Part shown: piece by piece, positions 18,000-26,615 of the stretch
Layout of the letters: the number at the start of each line of letters is the position of its first letter
Numbering within the stretch: the stretch's first letter is position 1
DNA from: Kribbella qitaiheensis
Lineage (GTDB): Bacteria > Actinomycetota > Actinomycetes > Propionibacteriales > Kribbellaceae
DNA: 64,000 nt
Assembly (NCBI RefSeq): GCF_014217565.1
Contig: NZ_CP043661.1
Coordinates: 248,001-312,000 of the forward strand
Reading direction: 5' to 3'
Notes under the pieces: model-generated
What the model was told of the DNA's origin: nothing
Databases searched by the model: none
Seen by the model: the letters and a program-made list of their open reading frames with translations, nothing else
Program-made: the position numbers and the translations under genes

Positions 18000-18880
18000 T
18001 GACGATGCGAGTGCTGACAGCCGTACTACGTACCGTCCGGGACAGCAGGCGATTGGCTACGGGACTGGTGATCCTGGCGCTGATGGTGCTGCTCGCTTTG
18101 TTCAGCCCGTTGATCGTGCATGCCATCGGCAACGGACACGACCCGCTCGAGCTGGCGGCATACGAGAAGTGGCTGGTGCCGTCGGGGGATCACATCCTGG
18201 GCACCGACCAGTTCGGCCGGGACGTGCTGGCGATGGTGGTCAGCGCGATGTCCGTGTCACTGCAGATCGGTGCGATCGCCGGCGTGATCTCGACCGTGGT
18301 CGGCGTGATCGTCGCGTTCGTGGCCGGCTACAAGGGCGGCTGGGTCGACGGGGTGCTCTCGACGTTCACCGGGATCCTGCTGGTGATCCCGACGTTCCCG
18401 CTGCTGATCGCGCTCTCGGCGTACGCGAAGAACGTGAGCCTCTTCCGGGTCGGGGTGATGATCTCGATCTTCAGCTGGCCGTTCGCGGCGAAGACGATCC
18501 GCTCGCAGGTGCTGAGCCTGCGCTCCCGCCCGTACGTCGACCTGGCCCGGGTGAGCAAGGCCCGCGACCTGGAGATCATCGGCACCGAACTGCTGCCGAA
18601 CCTGCTCCCGTTCATCGGGGTCGGCTTCGCGTCCTCGGCGCTCGGCGCGATCTTCGGCCTGGTCGGCCTGGAGGTGATCGGGCTCGGACCTGGCGGCGTG
18701 ATCGACCTCGGCCAGATCATCTTCAACGCGATCAACACCGGCGCGCTGACGCTCGGCGCCTGGCCGATGTTCGTCGTACCGATCGTCTTGCTGACCTTGC
18801 TGTTCGCGGCGCTGAACATGGTCAACATCGGACTCGAAGAGGTCTACAACCCACGGCTGAGAGGAGTGGCCGGTGAGTGA
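17999..18880 (+). CDS. ABC transporter permease (OppC/DppC type)
   Basis: Second permease, 293 residues; ATG 17999 overlaps the previous stop (TGATG). It has an N-terminal membrane helix (LVILALMVLLALFSPLIV), the OppC hallmark ILGTDQFGRDVLAMVVSAM, and an EAA-type loop (YVDLARVSKARDLEIIGTEL). The C-terminal sequence is rather divergent, as in oligosaccharide-type members of this family. It ends overlapping the start of the ATPase gene by 8 nt. Confidence 0.9.
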   Translation: MTMRVLTAVLRTVRDSRRLATGLVILALMVLLALFSPLIVHAIGNGHDPLELAAYEKWLVPSGDHILGTDQFGRDVLAMVVSAMSVSLQIGAIAGVISTVVGVIVAFVAGYKGGWVDGVLSTFTGILLVIPTFPLLIALSAYAKNVSLFRVGVMISIFSWPFAAKTIRSQVLSLRSRPYVDLARVSKARDLEIIGTELLPNLLPFIGVGFASSALGAIFGLVGLEVIGLGPGGVIDLGQIIFNAINTGALTLGAWPMFVVPIVLLTLLFAALNMVNIGLEEVYNPRLRGVAGE

Positions 18881-19688
18881 CGACACCGTACTGGAGGTGG
18901 CCGGTCTCGAGGTCACCTATTCGACCAACCGTGGTGATGTGAAGGCCGTGCAGGACCTCGACCTGTCCGTACGCCGGGGCGAGATCCTCGGCATCGCGGG
19001 GGAGTCGGGCAGCGGCAAGAGCACGCTTGCCGTCGCCTTGCTCAGATTGCTCAAACCACCGGGCCGGGTGACGGCCGGCAGCGTCGAGTTCCGCCCGGCC
19101 AACAGGTCTCCGGTCGACCTGCTGAAGGTGCACGGAGAGCAGCTCCGGGTGCTCAGGTGGAGCGCGCTGTCCTATCTGCCACAAGGCTCGATGAACTCGC
19201 TGAACCCGGTGATGCGGATCCAGGACCAGTTCCGCGACGTCATCCTGGAGCACGCGCCGGAACGCAAGGAAGCGCTCTCCGAGATGATCCCGCGGTTGCT
19301 CGGCCAGGTCGGCCTGGAGCCGCGGGTCGGGCGGATGTATCCGCACGAGCTGTCCGGCGGGATGAAGCAACGGGTGCTGATGGCGATCTGCGTCGCGCTG
19401 GAACCGGACCTGGTGATCGCCGACGAACCGACGACGGCGCTCGACGTCACCATCCAGCGAGTGATCCTGCAGAGCCTCGCGGACCTGCGCCGGGACTTCG
19501 GCGTGACGCTGATGGTCATCTCGCACGACATGGGAGTGCACGCCCAGCTGGTCGACCGGGTGGCGGTGATGTACGAAGGCCGGCTGGTCGAGGTCGGCGA
19601 CGTCCACCAGGTCTTCAAGGACCCGCGGCACGACTACACCCGGCAGCTGATCGACTCGATCCCCAAGCTCGGAAGGAGGCCATCATGA
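18873..19688 (+). CDS. ABC transporter ATP-binding protein (OppD type)
   Basis: Cytosolic ATPase of 271 residues, GTG 18873. Walker A GESGSGKST, Q-loop SYLPQGSMNSLNP, signature LSGGMKQR, Walker B LVIADEPTTALDV and switch His in VISHDMG are all intact. It lacks the longer C-terminal oligopeptide extension of OppD but keeps HDYTRQLIDSIP. It overlaps both neighbours and forms the importer's first nucleotide-binding subunit. Confidence 0.92.
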   Translation: MSDDTVLEVAGLEVTYSTNRGDVKAVQDLDLSVRRGEILGIAGESGSGKSTLAVALLRLLKPPGRVTAGSVEFRPANRSPVDLLKVHGEQLRVLRWSALSYLPQGSMNSLNPVMRIQDQFRDVILEHAPERKEALSEMIPRLLGQVGLEPRVGRMYPHELSGGMKQRVLMAICVALEPDLVIADEPTTALDVTIQRVILQSLADLRRDFGVTLMVISHDMGVHAQLVDRVAVMYEGRLVEVGDVHQVFKDPRHDYTRQLIDSIPKLGRRPS

Positions 19689-20554
19689 GCGTCATCGAAC
19701 TCGAAGGCGTCGAGCAACGCTTCCACGCCCGTGGTACCCCTGACGGCTACCTGACCGCCCTCAAGGACGCGACCTTCACGTTGCACTCCGACCCGCCGCA
19801 GATCGTCAGCCTGGTCGGTCAGAGCGGCAGCGGGAAGTCGACCATCGCCCGCAACATCCTCGGCCTGCAGAAGCCGACCGCGGGCCTCATCAAGTACGAC
19901 GGCAAGGACATCTTCAAGCTGTCCCGCGCGGAGAACGACAATTATCGCCGCAACGTCCAGCCGGTGTTCCAGGATCCGTACTCGATCTTCAATCCGTTCT
20001 ACCGGGTGGATCGGGTGCTCTGGAAGGCGGTCAAGAAGTTCAACCTCACGCGTGACCGGGCCAAGGGCCTGGCCATGATCGAGGAATCCCTGAACGCCGT
20101 CAGCCTCGACCCGGCGAACGTTCTCGGCCGCTACCCGCACCAGCTCTCCGGCGGTCAACGGCAACGCATCATGCTGGCCCGGATCCACATGCTCCGGCCG
20201 GAGTTCGTGATCGCCGACGAACCGGTCTCGATGCTGGACGCCCAGATCCGCAAGACGTTCCTCGACATCCTGCTCGACTTCCGGCGCGATCACGGGATGA
20301 CGACCCTCTTCATCACCCACGACCTGTCCACCGTCTACTACCTCGGCGGCGATGTGATGGTGATCAACAAGGGCAGCATCGTCGAACGCGGCGCGGTCAC
20401 CTCGGTGATGCACGAGCCCTCCCACCCGTACACCCGCCTGCTGCTCGACTCGATCCCGCCACCCGACCCCGATCAGCGCTGGACCAACCGCATCGAGGTC
20501 GACGACTCCGGCGACCAGACCCCGGCCACGGCACCGCAGGAGCCCGTAGTGTGA
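19685..20554 (+). CDS. ABC transporter ATP-binding protein (OppF type)
   Basis: Second nucleotide-binding subunit, 289 residues. ATG 19685 overlaps the preceding stop (ATGA) and has GGAAGGAGG upstream. Walker A GQSGSGKST, Q-loop PVFQDPYSIFNPF, signature LSGGQRQR, Walker B FVIADEPVSMLD and FITHDLSTVYYL are present, then SHPYTRLLLDSIP. Asp replaces nothing critical in the Walker B; the D-loop reads SMLDAQIR. The acidic/Pro tail is unconserved. It ends the operon. Confidence 0.92.
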   Translation: MSVIELEGVEQRFHARGTPDGYLTALKDATFTLHSDPPQIVSLVGQSGSGKSTIARNILGLQKPTAGLIKYDGKDIFKLSRAENDNYRRNVQPVFQDPYSIFNPFYRVDRVLWKAVKKFNLTRDRAKGLAMIEESLNAVSLDPANVLGRYPHQLSGGQRQRIMLARIHMLRPEFVIADEPVSMLDAQIRKTFLDILLDFRRDHGMTTLFITHDLSTVYYLGGDVMVINKGSIVERGAVTSVMHEPSHPYTRLLLDSIPPPDPDQRWTNRIEVDDSGDQTPATAPQEPVV

Positions 20555-20628
20555 CGAGTGGTTGCTGAGAGCAAGCTGAGGCGGGTGTCGGTGGGGCCGG
20601 GCGTCCGGAGGGCTGAGACAGTGGTCGG

Positions 20629-21462
20629 GTGATCCTTGCTCTGGTGGGTGCGTTCGGTGCGGCTGTTCTGTACGGCGTGGGTACCGTCCTGCAGGCCGAA
20701 GGGCTTCGCCGGTCGGCCCGGTCGACGGCGACCACCTTGTGGGGACGGATAGAAGCAGGCTGGCTGTACGTCGTGGGGCTGGCGCTCGACGGCGCCGGAT
20801 TCCTCGCCTCGGTCGCCGCCCTCAGATCGCTTCCGCTGTTCATCGTCGAGTCCGCCGTCGCGTCGAGTGTGGCCGTGACCGCCATCCTGGCTGCGATCTT
20901 CCTCGGCGGCCGGCTGGACCGGCCGACCGTGATCGCGCTGATCGTCGTCGGGCTCGGGCTGGTCGGTCTTGCCGCCGGAGCTGTCGAAGGCCCCGGCCGA
21001 GAGCTGACCGGCTCCGCGGCCGTGCTCCTGCTCGTGCTCACCGTCCCGGTCGCGGCGGTCGGCCTGCTCGCGCTGCGGATGCCGGTCGGGCGAGCTGTGC
21101 CCGTGCTGGCCGTCGTCGCCGGCCTCGGCTTCGGCGGGGCGGGAATCGCGGCTCGTACGCTGAAGGTGGCCACTCCGTGGTGGCACGAGGTAGGCGATCC
21201 GGTGTTATGGGCCTTGGTGATCTACGGCATTCTGGCGCTGGCCGCCTTCGGGGTCGCCTTGCAACGAGGCTCCGTGACCGTCGTCGCCGCGATCACCTTC
21301 AGCATGGAGACTGTGGTGCCGGCTGCGGTCGGCCTGATCTGGCTGGGGGACAAGATCCGGCCCGGGTTCGCCTGGCTGACCGTATTGGGGTTCGTCCTTA
21401 CTCTCGGTGGGTCGGTGCGGCTGGCCAAGTTCTCCACTGCCGAGTCGATGATTGAACAGTGA
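20629..21462 (+). CDS. DMT/EamA-type membrane transporter
   Basis: Integral membrane protein of 277 residues with about ten predicted helices in two EamA-like halves (for example VESAVASSVAVTAILAAIFL and TVIALIVVGLGLVGLAAGAV; then AAITFSMETVVPAAVGLIWL near the end). Such proteins export or import small metabolites. No substrate clue. Starts at GTG 20629, with GACAGT a few nt upstream. Its stop overlaps the start of the SGNH gene, so the two are probably co-transcribed. Confidence 0.82.
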   Translation: MILALVGAFGAAVLYGVGTVLQAEGLRRSARSTATTLWGRIEAGWLYVVGLALDGAGFLASVAALRSLPLFIVESAVASSVAVTAILAAIFLGGRLDRPTVIALIVVGLGLVGLAAGAVEGPGRELTGSAAVLLLVLTVPVAAVGLLALRMPVGRAVPVLAVVAGLGFGGAGIAARTLKVATPWWHEVGDPVLWALVIYGILALAAFGVALQRGSVTVVAAITFSMETVVPAAVGLIWLGDKIRPGFAWLTVLGFVLTLGGSVRLAKFSTAESMIEQ

Positions 21463-22302
21463 CCAAACAGCGGACCGTACGCCGGTTGGCAGTGGCGACC
21501 GTGGCGATGATGCTGTGCGCCGGCGGTCTGCTCGCCACCACCGGCACGGGTGGCACGGCCGATCGGGAGAGTACGAGCCTTCCAGCGACGCCTTCACCGG
21601 GTAGCAAGGCGTTGAAGGTCGTGGCGCTCGGCGACTCGGTGACCTCGGGCGCTGCTTGTGGCTGCGCCGCGTTCCCTGGGGTCTATGGCCATCTCTTGAG
21701 CCAGCGGACCGGCGTACGGGTGGCTGTCGACAACCGAGGGGTGAGTGGTCTCGACTCCGAGGGGCTCCTGCAGCAGCTTGACGAGCCTGGTTCGGCCACG
21801 GGCCCGAGCGGTGAGCGGCGCGGACGTCGACCTGCTCACGATCGGCGCCAACGACTTCGGGGATCACCACGACGAGATCGTCGAGGCGAGCTGCGCGAAG
21901 GCCGGCGCCGGCGATTGCGTCAGCGACGAACTGGCGCAACTGTCCAGCGACTTGCGTCGCATCTTGAGCCGGCTCCGCCAACTGCGTGCCGATCGGCCGA
22001 CCACCGCGTTGGTGACCGGATATTGGGACGTTTTCGAGGACGGCCAGGTCGCACGGCAGAACTTCAGCGCTGACGGGATCGCCGCCACGGTCGACCTGAC
22101 CAAGCGGGTGAACGCGGTCATCGCCGCGGCCACGATCGCCGAAGGCGCGATGTCCGTCGAGCTGTCCGGTCCGTTCCAGCGCGCGGGTGACATCACCAAG
22201 CTGCTCGCGCCCGACGGCGATCACCCCGATGCGGCCGGGCATCAGCTGATCGCACAGGTCCTCCTCGCGGCCGGACTGCCCACGATGAGGCCGCGATCAT
22301 GA
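21459..22302 (+). CDS. Exported SGNH/GDSL-family hydrolase, frameshifted
   Basis: Corrected length about 280 residues. GTG 21459 overlaps the transporter stop. Signal-type N-terminus (RRLAVATVAMMLCAGGLLAT), block I VVALGDSVTSG with nucleophile Ser, block III DLLTIGANDFG, and block V APDGDHPDAAGH with Asp and His. The frame breaks at the GGG of 21800-21802; removing one G joins DEPGSAT to ARAVSGADVDLLTIGAND. The stop overlaps the kinase start (ATGA), linking it to the downstream sensor gene. Likely an exported lipase or acylesterase. Confidence 0.78.
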
Positions 22303-23705
22303 CCCGCTTCGGCCGCTTCCTGGCCGCCGTACGACGACCAGGTGTTCGCGGGCGGTCCACCAGCGCGGCCGTCGTCGTGGTGGCGCTGGCTCTGGCGGTC
22401 GGAGCGTTGATCCTGCTGCTCCTGCTCCAGCGCGCCTTGATCAACAGCGTGTCCGATGCGGCCGGCGACCGGTCGCTCGACATCGCGACCCAGGTGAAAG
22501 AGGACGGCCAGCGCGGTCTGCGGGAGGAGCTGGTCGAGAACACCCGGCCGAGCCAGCTGATCCAGGTGCTGGACCAGAACGGCGCGGTGGTGGCCAGTTC
22601 GTCCCGGCGTACGGAGCCGTCGTTGACGGACCTGCGCCCGGGTGACGGCCAGATCCTGCGCAACGAGATCGGCCGGATGCCGTTGGTCGACGACGACCAC
22701 GACTTCCTGATAGTTGCCCGTGGCACCGAGTTCGAGGGTGCCCGGTACACGGTGGTGGTCGCCTCGTCGCTCCAGACCCAGCGCGAGACCGTCGAGACCG
22801 TGGTCTTCTACCTGCTGCTCGGGTTCCCGTTGCTGCTGCTCCTGGTCGGGCTGGCGATGTGGATCCTGGTCGGCCGTGCGCTCTGGCCGGTGGAGCGGAT
22901 TCGCGCGCAGGTGCACGGGATCGGTGCCGGCCAGTTGGCCGAGCGGGTCCCGGTGCCCGCCACCCAGGACGAGATCGCGCGGCTGGCGGTCACCATGAAC
23001 GAGATGCTGGATCGATTGCAGTCGGCGCAGGAGACGCAACGCCGGTTCGTCGCCGATGCGAGCCACGAGTTGCGGTCGCCGATCGCCACCCTCACCGCGG
23101 CGCTCGACGTCGTCGTGGTCGATGTCTCCGGGCAAGCGTGGCTGGATCTGCAGCAGGTGATGGATGCCGAGACCGGCCGGATGCGCCGCCTGGTCGAGGA
23201 TCTCCTGCTGCTCGCCAAGGCGGACGACGACGCCCTGCGGTTGCAGGGCTCCGACGTCGATCTGGACGACCTGATCGAGTCCGAGGTCCGCCGGCTGCGG
23301 AGTTCCGACGGGCCGGTCGTGCAACGCGACGTACAGACGGTCAGGGTTCGCGGCGATGCGGACAAGCTCTCCCAAGTGATCCGCAACCTGGTGGAGAACG
23401 CGAGCCGGGCCGCGAGGAGCACTGTCCGCTTCACGCTGGCAGAAGAAGCCGGTACTGCGTTGCTCACGGTCGAGGACGACGGTGACGGCGTGCCGATGGC
23501 GGACCGGGAGCGGGTGTTCGAGCGCTTCGTCCGCCTCGATGCCAGCCGGGACCGGGGCAGCGGCGGATCGGGGCTCGGCCTGGCGATCGTCAGCGAGGTG
23601 CTCCGCTCACACGGTGGTTCTGTGCGGATCACCGACTCCCCGCTGGGCGGTGCGAGGTTCGAGGTGACCCTGCCGACCGAGAGCCCGTCGCCCGGGGGAC
23701 GGTAG
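22299..23705 (+). CDS. Two-component sensor histidine kinase
   Basis: Membrane kinase of 468 residues: TM1 about 23-47, an extracytoplasmic sensor of about 115 residues, TM2 about 168-192, HAMP about 193-244, HisKA with phosphoacceptor His256 (FVADASHELRSPIATLT), and HATPase_c with N box LSQVIRNLVENASRAA, G1 VEDDGDGVP and G2 GSGGSGLGLAIV. No response regulator is adjacent on this strand; the nearest, 1.3 kb away on the other strand (25041-25463), is internally deleted. The pair may once have been cognate. Confidence 0.9.
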   Translation: MTRFGRFLAAVRRPGVRGRSTSAAVVVVALALAVGALILLLLLQRALINSVSDAAGDRSLDIATQVKEDGQRGLREELVENTRPSQLIQVLDQNGAVVASSSRRTEPSLTDLRPGDGQILRNEIGRMPLVDDDHDFLIVARGTEFEGARYTVVVASSLQTQRETVETVVFYLLLGFPLLLLLVGLAMWILVGRALWPVERIRAQVHGIGAGQLAERVPVPATQDEIARLAVTMNEMLDRLQSAQETQRRFVADASHELRSPIATLTAALDVVVVDVSGQAWLDLQQVMDAETGRMRRLVEDLLLLAKADDDALRLQGSDVDLDDLIESEVRRLRSSDGPVVQRDVQTVRVRGDADKLSQVIRNLVENASRAARSTVRFTLAEEAGTALLTVEDDGDGVPMADRERVFERFVRLDASRDRGSGGSGLGLAIVSEVLRSHGGSVRITDSPLGGARFEVTLPTESPSPGGR

Positions 23706-23744
23706 ACGCGACGGTGAGGGTGACCGCCGATCGGCAGGGTCGTA

Positions 23745-25019
23745 CTAGGAGGTCGTCGTCCGCTCGAGGCCTAGTTGGGCGCACAGCCACGGGAAGATGT
23801 AGCTGAAGGCGGACTCGGCGAACTGCCAGTTGTGGGTGCCGGGCAGGACCGTCAGCTTCGAGGCGATGCCCTGCTTCTTGCCGGCAGTGATCAGCAAAGT
23901 GGCCTCTCTGGCGTGCAGCTTCTCCTCGGTGCCGTCGAGGTACCGGCCGGTCAACGCCGGGAAGCGGCCGTGCTTCGCGATCACCGTCAGCGGGTCGTGT
24001 GCGGCGTACGCGGCCGCGGATCCGCCGAACAGGTTGGCGATCGTCTGCGCCTTGTCGCCGGTGTTCGGGAACAGGTCACCGGAGATGTCGACGAAGTGCC
24101 CGAAGGCGGTCGAGTGTTCGGTGGTCAGGCCGATCGCGCAGGTGCCGCCCATCGAGAACCCGGCCACCGCCCACGCCTTCGGGTTCTTCGAGGCGCCGAA
24201 GGTCGAAGTGATGTACGCGGGGATGTCGCGGTACAGGTGGTCCTCCGCCTGGCCGTGCGGGCCGTTGACGCATTCGGTGTCGTTGCTGAACGCGGCCGTG
24301 GCATCGACGAAGACGAGGATCGGACCGAGCCCGTGGTGATGAGCGGCGTACGCCTGGGCGGTCTTGACCGCGCTGCCGATCCGCACCCAGTTCTCCGGCT
24401 TGGAGCGCTCGGCGCCAATCATCTCGACGACGGGCAGGACCGGATGGCGCGGCCCGTGGAACCACACCGGTGGCAGGTAGACGAGCTCCTGGCGATGCGC
24501 GAAGCCACTCGGTACGGCGGGGATCGTGACGCCGACCAACTCGCCTGAACGAGCCCCGGCCGGATCCTTGTTGTCCTTGATCTGTGCGAGTGACACCTGC
24601 CCGGGCGGCTGCTGACCTTGCAGACCGGCCACGGCCGCCCCGACCGTCGGGTAGTAGCCGACGAACTGATTGATGCCGTTGACACCGACCACCGCCGCGA
24701 GAACGAAAGCCAGTACTGCGGCCAGCCGGCGACCCCAATGAGCACTCGACCAGCCCACGCCCAGCAGCACCAAGGCACCGAAAGCACCGGACAGCCAGAT
24801 CCAGACGCGCACGGGCAGCGGGTCGGTCATCCCCACCGCCGGCGCGATCACCTTCACGACCAGCACCCCGGACAACGCCGTCCCGACGACCACGATCGGC
24901 AACCGCCGCGTCCGCCACCTCGCATCCCGCCACCCGATCGCGAACAGCAGCACCACGACCGCCACGATCTCCAGCGCCACAGGCAGCCAGCCTTTGAGCA
25001 GCGACACCTCAACAACCAT
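23745..25019 (-). CDS. Membrane-anchored esterase (antigen 85/esterase-D type alpha/beta hydrolase)
   Basis: 424 residues. About four N-terminal membrane helices (residues 10-145) precede an exported PF00756-type hydrolase domain. Nucleophile elbow is AGFSMGGTCAIG and the catalytic His lies in LPGTHNWQFAESAF. A predicted acyltransferase/esterase related to mycolyltransferases, probably acting on cell-envelope or extracellular esters. Start ATG 25019 has GGGGAGG 6 nt upstream. It follows the deleted response regulator with a 21-bp gap, so the two share a transcript. Confidence 0.82.
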   Translation of the reverse strand: MVVEVSLLKGWLPVALEIVAVVVLLFAIGWRDARWRTRRLPIVVVGTALSGVLVVKVIAPAVGMTDPLPVRVWIWLSGAFGALVLLGVGWSSAHWGRRLAAVLAFVLAAVVGVNGINQFVGYYPTVGAAVAGLQGQQPPGQVSLAQIKDNKDPAGARSGELVGVTIPAVPSGFAHRQELVYLPPVWFHGPRHPVLPVVEMIGAERSKPENWVRIGSAVKTAQAYAAHHHGLGPILVFVDATAAFSNDTECVNGPHGQAEDHLYRDIPAYITSTFGASKNPKAWAVAGFSMGGTCAIGLTTEHSTAFGHFVDISGDLFPNTGDKAQTIANLFGGSAAAYAAHDPLTVIAKHGRFPALTGRYLDGTEEKLHAREATLLITAGKKQGIASKLTVLPGTHNWQFAESAFSYIFPWLCAQLGLERTTTS

Positions 25020-25040
25020 CAAACGCCTCCCCAGAATGAA

Positions 25041-25463
25041 CTACCCACCGTCGGCTGCGAGGCGGTAGCCCATACCGCGGACGGTTTCGATGGCGTGCCG
25101 GTCGAACGGGGCGTCGAGTTTCAGCCGCAGATAGCGGACGTAGACCTCGACGACGTTGGGATCGCCGTCGAAGGCCGGATCCCAGACCGACTCGAGGATC
25201 TCGGTCTTGGTGACGATGTCGCCGCGGTGCCGCATCAGGACCGGCGTCCAGACGCCGCGGCGACGGAGCTCCTCGAGCACCTTGTACCCGTTCAGCTTGG
25301 GCAACATGATGTCGAGCACGATCACGTCGTACGCGCTCTCGCTCGCCGCCCAGACCGCGTCTTCGCCGTTGTGCACGACCTCGACCACGAATCCGGCGTC
25401 GGTGAGGCCGCGGCGGACCGTGTCGGCCAGCCGCACCTCGTCCTCCACCATCAGCACCCGCAT
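25041..25463 (-). CDS. OmpR-family response regulator with an internal deletion
   Basis: 140 residues against about 220 for the family. The receiver starts normally (MRVLMVEDE; phosphoacceptor Asp51 in IVLDIMLPKLNG) and reaches TPVLM, then jumps in frame to RHRGDIVTKTEILESVWD, the recognition half of the winged helix, and ends normally (VETV-type GMGYRLAADGG). Missing are the end of the receiver with the conserved Lys, the linker and the first half of the DNA-binding domain. Intact relatives have VLM again just before RHRGD, so a deletion between short repeats (CTGATG) is the simple explanation. The product probably cannot signal normally. It is divergent from the phosphoesterase at 25590. 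Confidence 0.8.
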   Translation of the reverse strand: MRVLMVEDEVRLADTVRRGLTDAGFVVEVVHNGEDAVWAASESAYDVIVLDIMLPKLNGYKVLEELRRRGVWTPVLMRHRGDIVTKTEILESVWDPAFDGDPNVVEVYVRYLRLKLDAPFDRHAIETVRGMGYRLAADGG

Positions 25464-25486
25464 ACCCCCAGTCTGACCTCGGGCCA

Positions 25487-25504
25487 CTGAGAATCCGCTG
25501 AATG
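25487..25504 (+). promoter_or_regulatory. Putative response-regulator box 1
   Basis: CTGAGAATCCGCTGAATG contains two CTGA half-sites 11 bp apart, the direct-repeat spacing used by OmpR/PhoB-family regulators. It lies 24 bp upstream of the response-regulator start. A near-identical copy in the opposite orientation is at 25532-25549. Confidence 0.5.
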
Positions 25505-25531
25505 CCGCTCCGGCCGGCCCCTTCCGGCGGC

Positions 25532-25549
25532 GACTCAGCGACTTCTCAG
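25532..25549 (-). promoter_or_regulatory. Putative response-regulator box 2
   Basis: The minus strand reads CTGAGAAGTCGCTGAGTC, matching box 1 at 14 of 18 positions with the same 11-bp half-site spacing. It is 40 bp upstream of the phosphoesterase start at 25590, so both divergent genes may be controlled. Confidence 0.5.
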
Positions 25550-25589
25550 CCCGACCGGGATACCGTCGAAGGATCTCGAGGGGGCTCAT

Positions 25590-26594
25590 ATGGCATTAGC
25601 AGGTCTGATCCGGGGCGGAATCGTCACGCTCGTCATCGCGACGGCGGTCGCCTGTGGCGGACACACCGCCAGGCAGGACACCAGCTCGCAGCCTTCATCG
25701 GCTCCGACGACGCCCCGTAAAGAGGTGATCAGCAAGGACGACACCTGTCCACCCGCACCGCCCGCCGAGCCGGTGCCGCCGTCACCGCACCCGGGCAAGG
25801 TCACCAAGATCCTGCTGGTCGTGCTGGAGAACAAGAACCCCTGCGCCAGCACCAAAGGCATGCCGTACCTCGCGGCGCTGGCCGACAAGTACGCCAAGGC
25901 CGGCCTGTACTACGCGATGGCGCATCCCTCCCTGCCGAACTACCTCAGCCTCGCCGGCGGCTCCACCTTCGGCATCCGCGACGACCGTTCACCGGCCGCG
26001 CACAAGCTGACCGGACCGTCCGTCTTCGGCCAGGTCCTCGAGGCCGGCGAGATCGCGAAGACCTACGCCGAGGACATGAAGTCGAACTGCCAGCTGGAGC
26101 AGGGCAAGAACGACCCGTACGCCGTCCGCCACAACCCGTGGCTCTACTTCGCCTCCGACACCGAGCGTCAGGGCTGCCAGCAGTACGACGTGCCGGCCGG
26201 GACCGTGACGGAAGGGGAGTTCCACGACGACGTCGCCAACGGGACCCTGCCGACCTTCGGATTGCTGGCGCCGAACCTGTGCGACGACGCCCACGACTGC
26301 CCACTCGGCTCGGCGAACACCTGGCTGACGAAATGGTTCGCCCCACTCCTGGCAGGGCCCGACTTCGCCTCCGGCCACCTCCTCGTCCTGATCACCTTCG
26401 ACGAGGACGACAAGCACGCCGGCAACCGCGTACTCACCGTCGCGGTCAACCCTTCCCTCCACCACCTGGTCATCGGCACCCGCCTCGACCACCTGGCCAC
26501 CAGCAAGGCAGTCTCCACCCTCGTCTCGGCCCCACCCCTCCGCGAAGCAGCCAAAGCCCCCGACCTCTTCACCGCCCTCGGCCTCGCCCACTGA
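25590..26594 (+). CDS. Phosphoesterase-family (acid-phosphatase-like) lipoprotein
   Basis: 334 residues, ATG 25590 with GAGGGGG upstream. Lipobox-like ATAVAC near residue 22 is followed by a Ser/Pro-rich linker. The PF04185 phosphoesterase core shows KILLVVLENKNP (metal and nucleophile region, with Lys-Asn instead of the Arg-Ser of phospholipase C), MAHPSLPNYLSLAGGS and LVLITFDEDDK. It should release phosphate or a phospho-group from extracellular esters. It faces the response-regulator gene across two regulatory boxes and converges with the phospholipase C gene, with 21 bp between. Confidence 0.85.
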   Translation: MALAGLIRGGIVTLVIATAVACGGHTARQDTSSQPSSAPTTPRKEVISKDDTCPPAPPAEPVPPSPHPGKVTKILLVVLENKNPCASTKGMPYLAALADKYAKAGLYYAMAHPSLPNYLSLAGGSTFGIRDDRSPAAHKLTGPSVFGQVLEAGEIAKTYAEDMKSNCQLEQGKNDPYAVRHNPWLYFASDTERQGCQQYDVPAGTVTEGEFHDDVANGTLPTFGLLAPNLCDDAHDCPLGSANTWLTKWFAPLLAGPDFASGHLLVLITFDEDDKHAGNRVLTVAVNPSLHHLVIGTRLDHLATSKAVSTLVSAPPLREAAKAPDLFTALGLAH

Positions 26595-26615
26595 ACTCCC
26601 GCTTGCGATGGCGGG

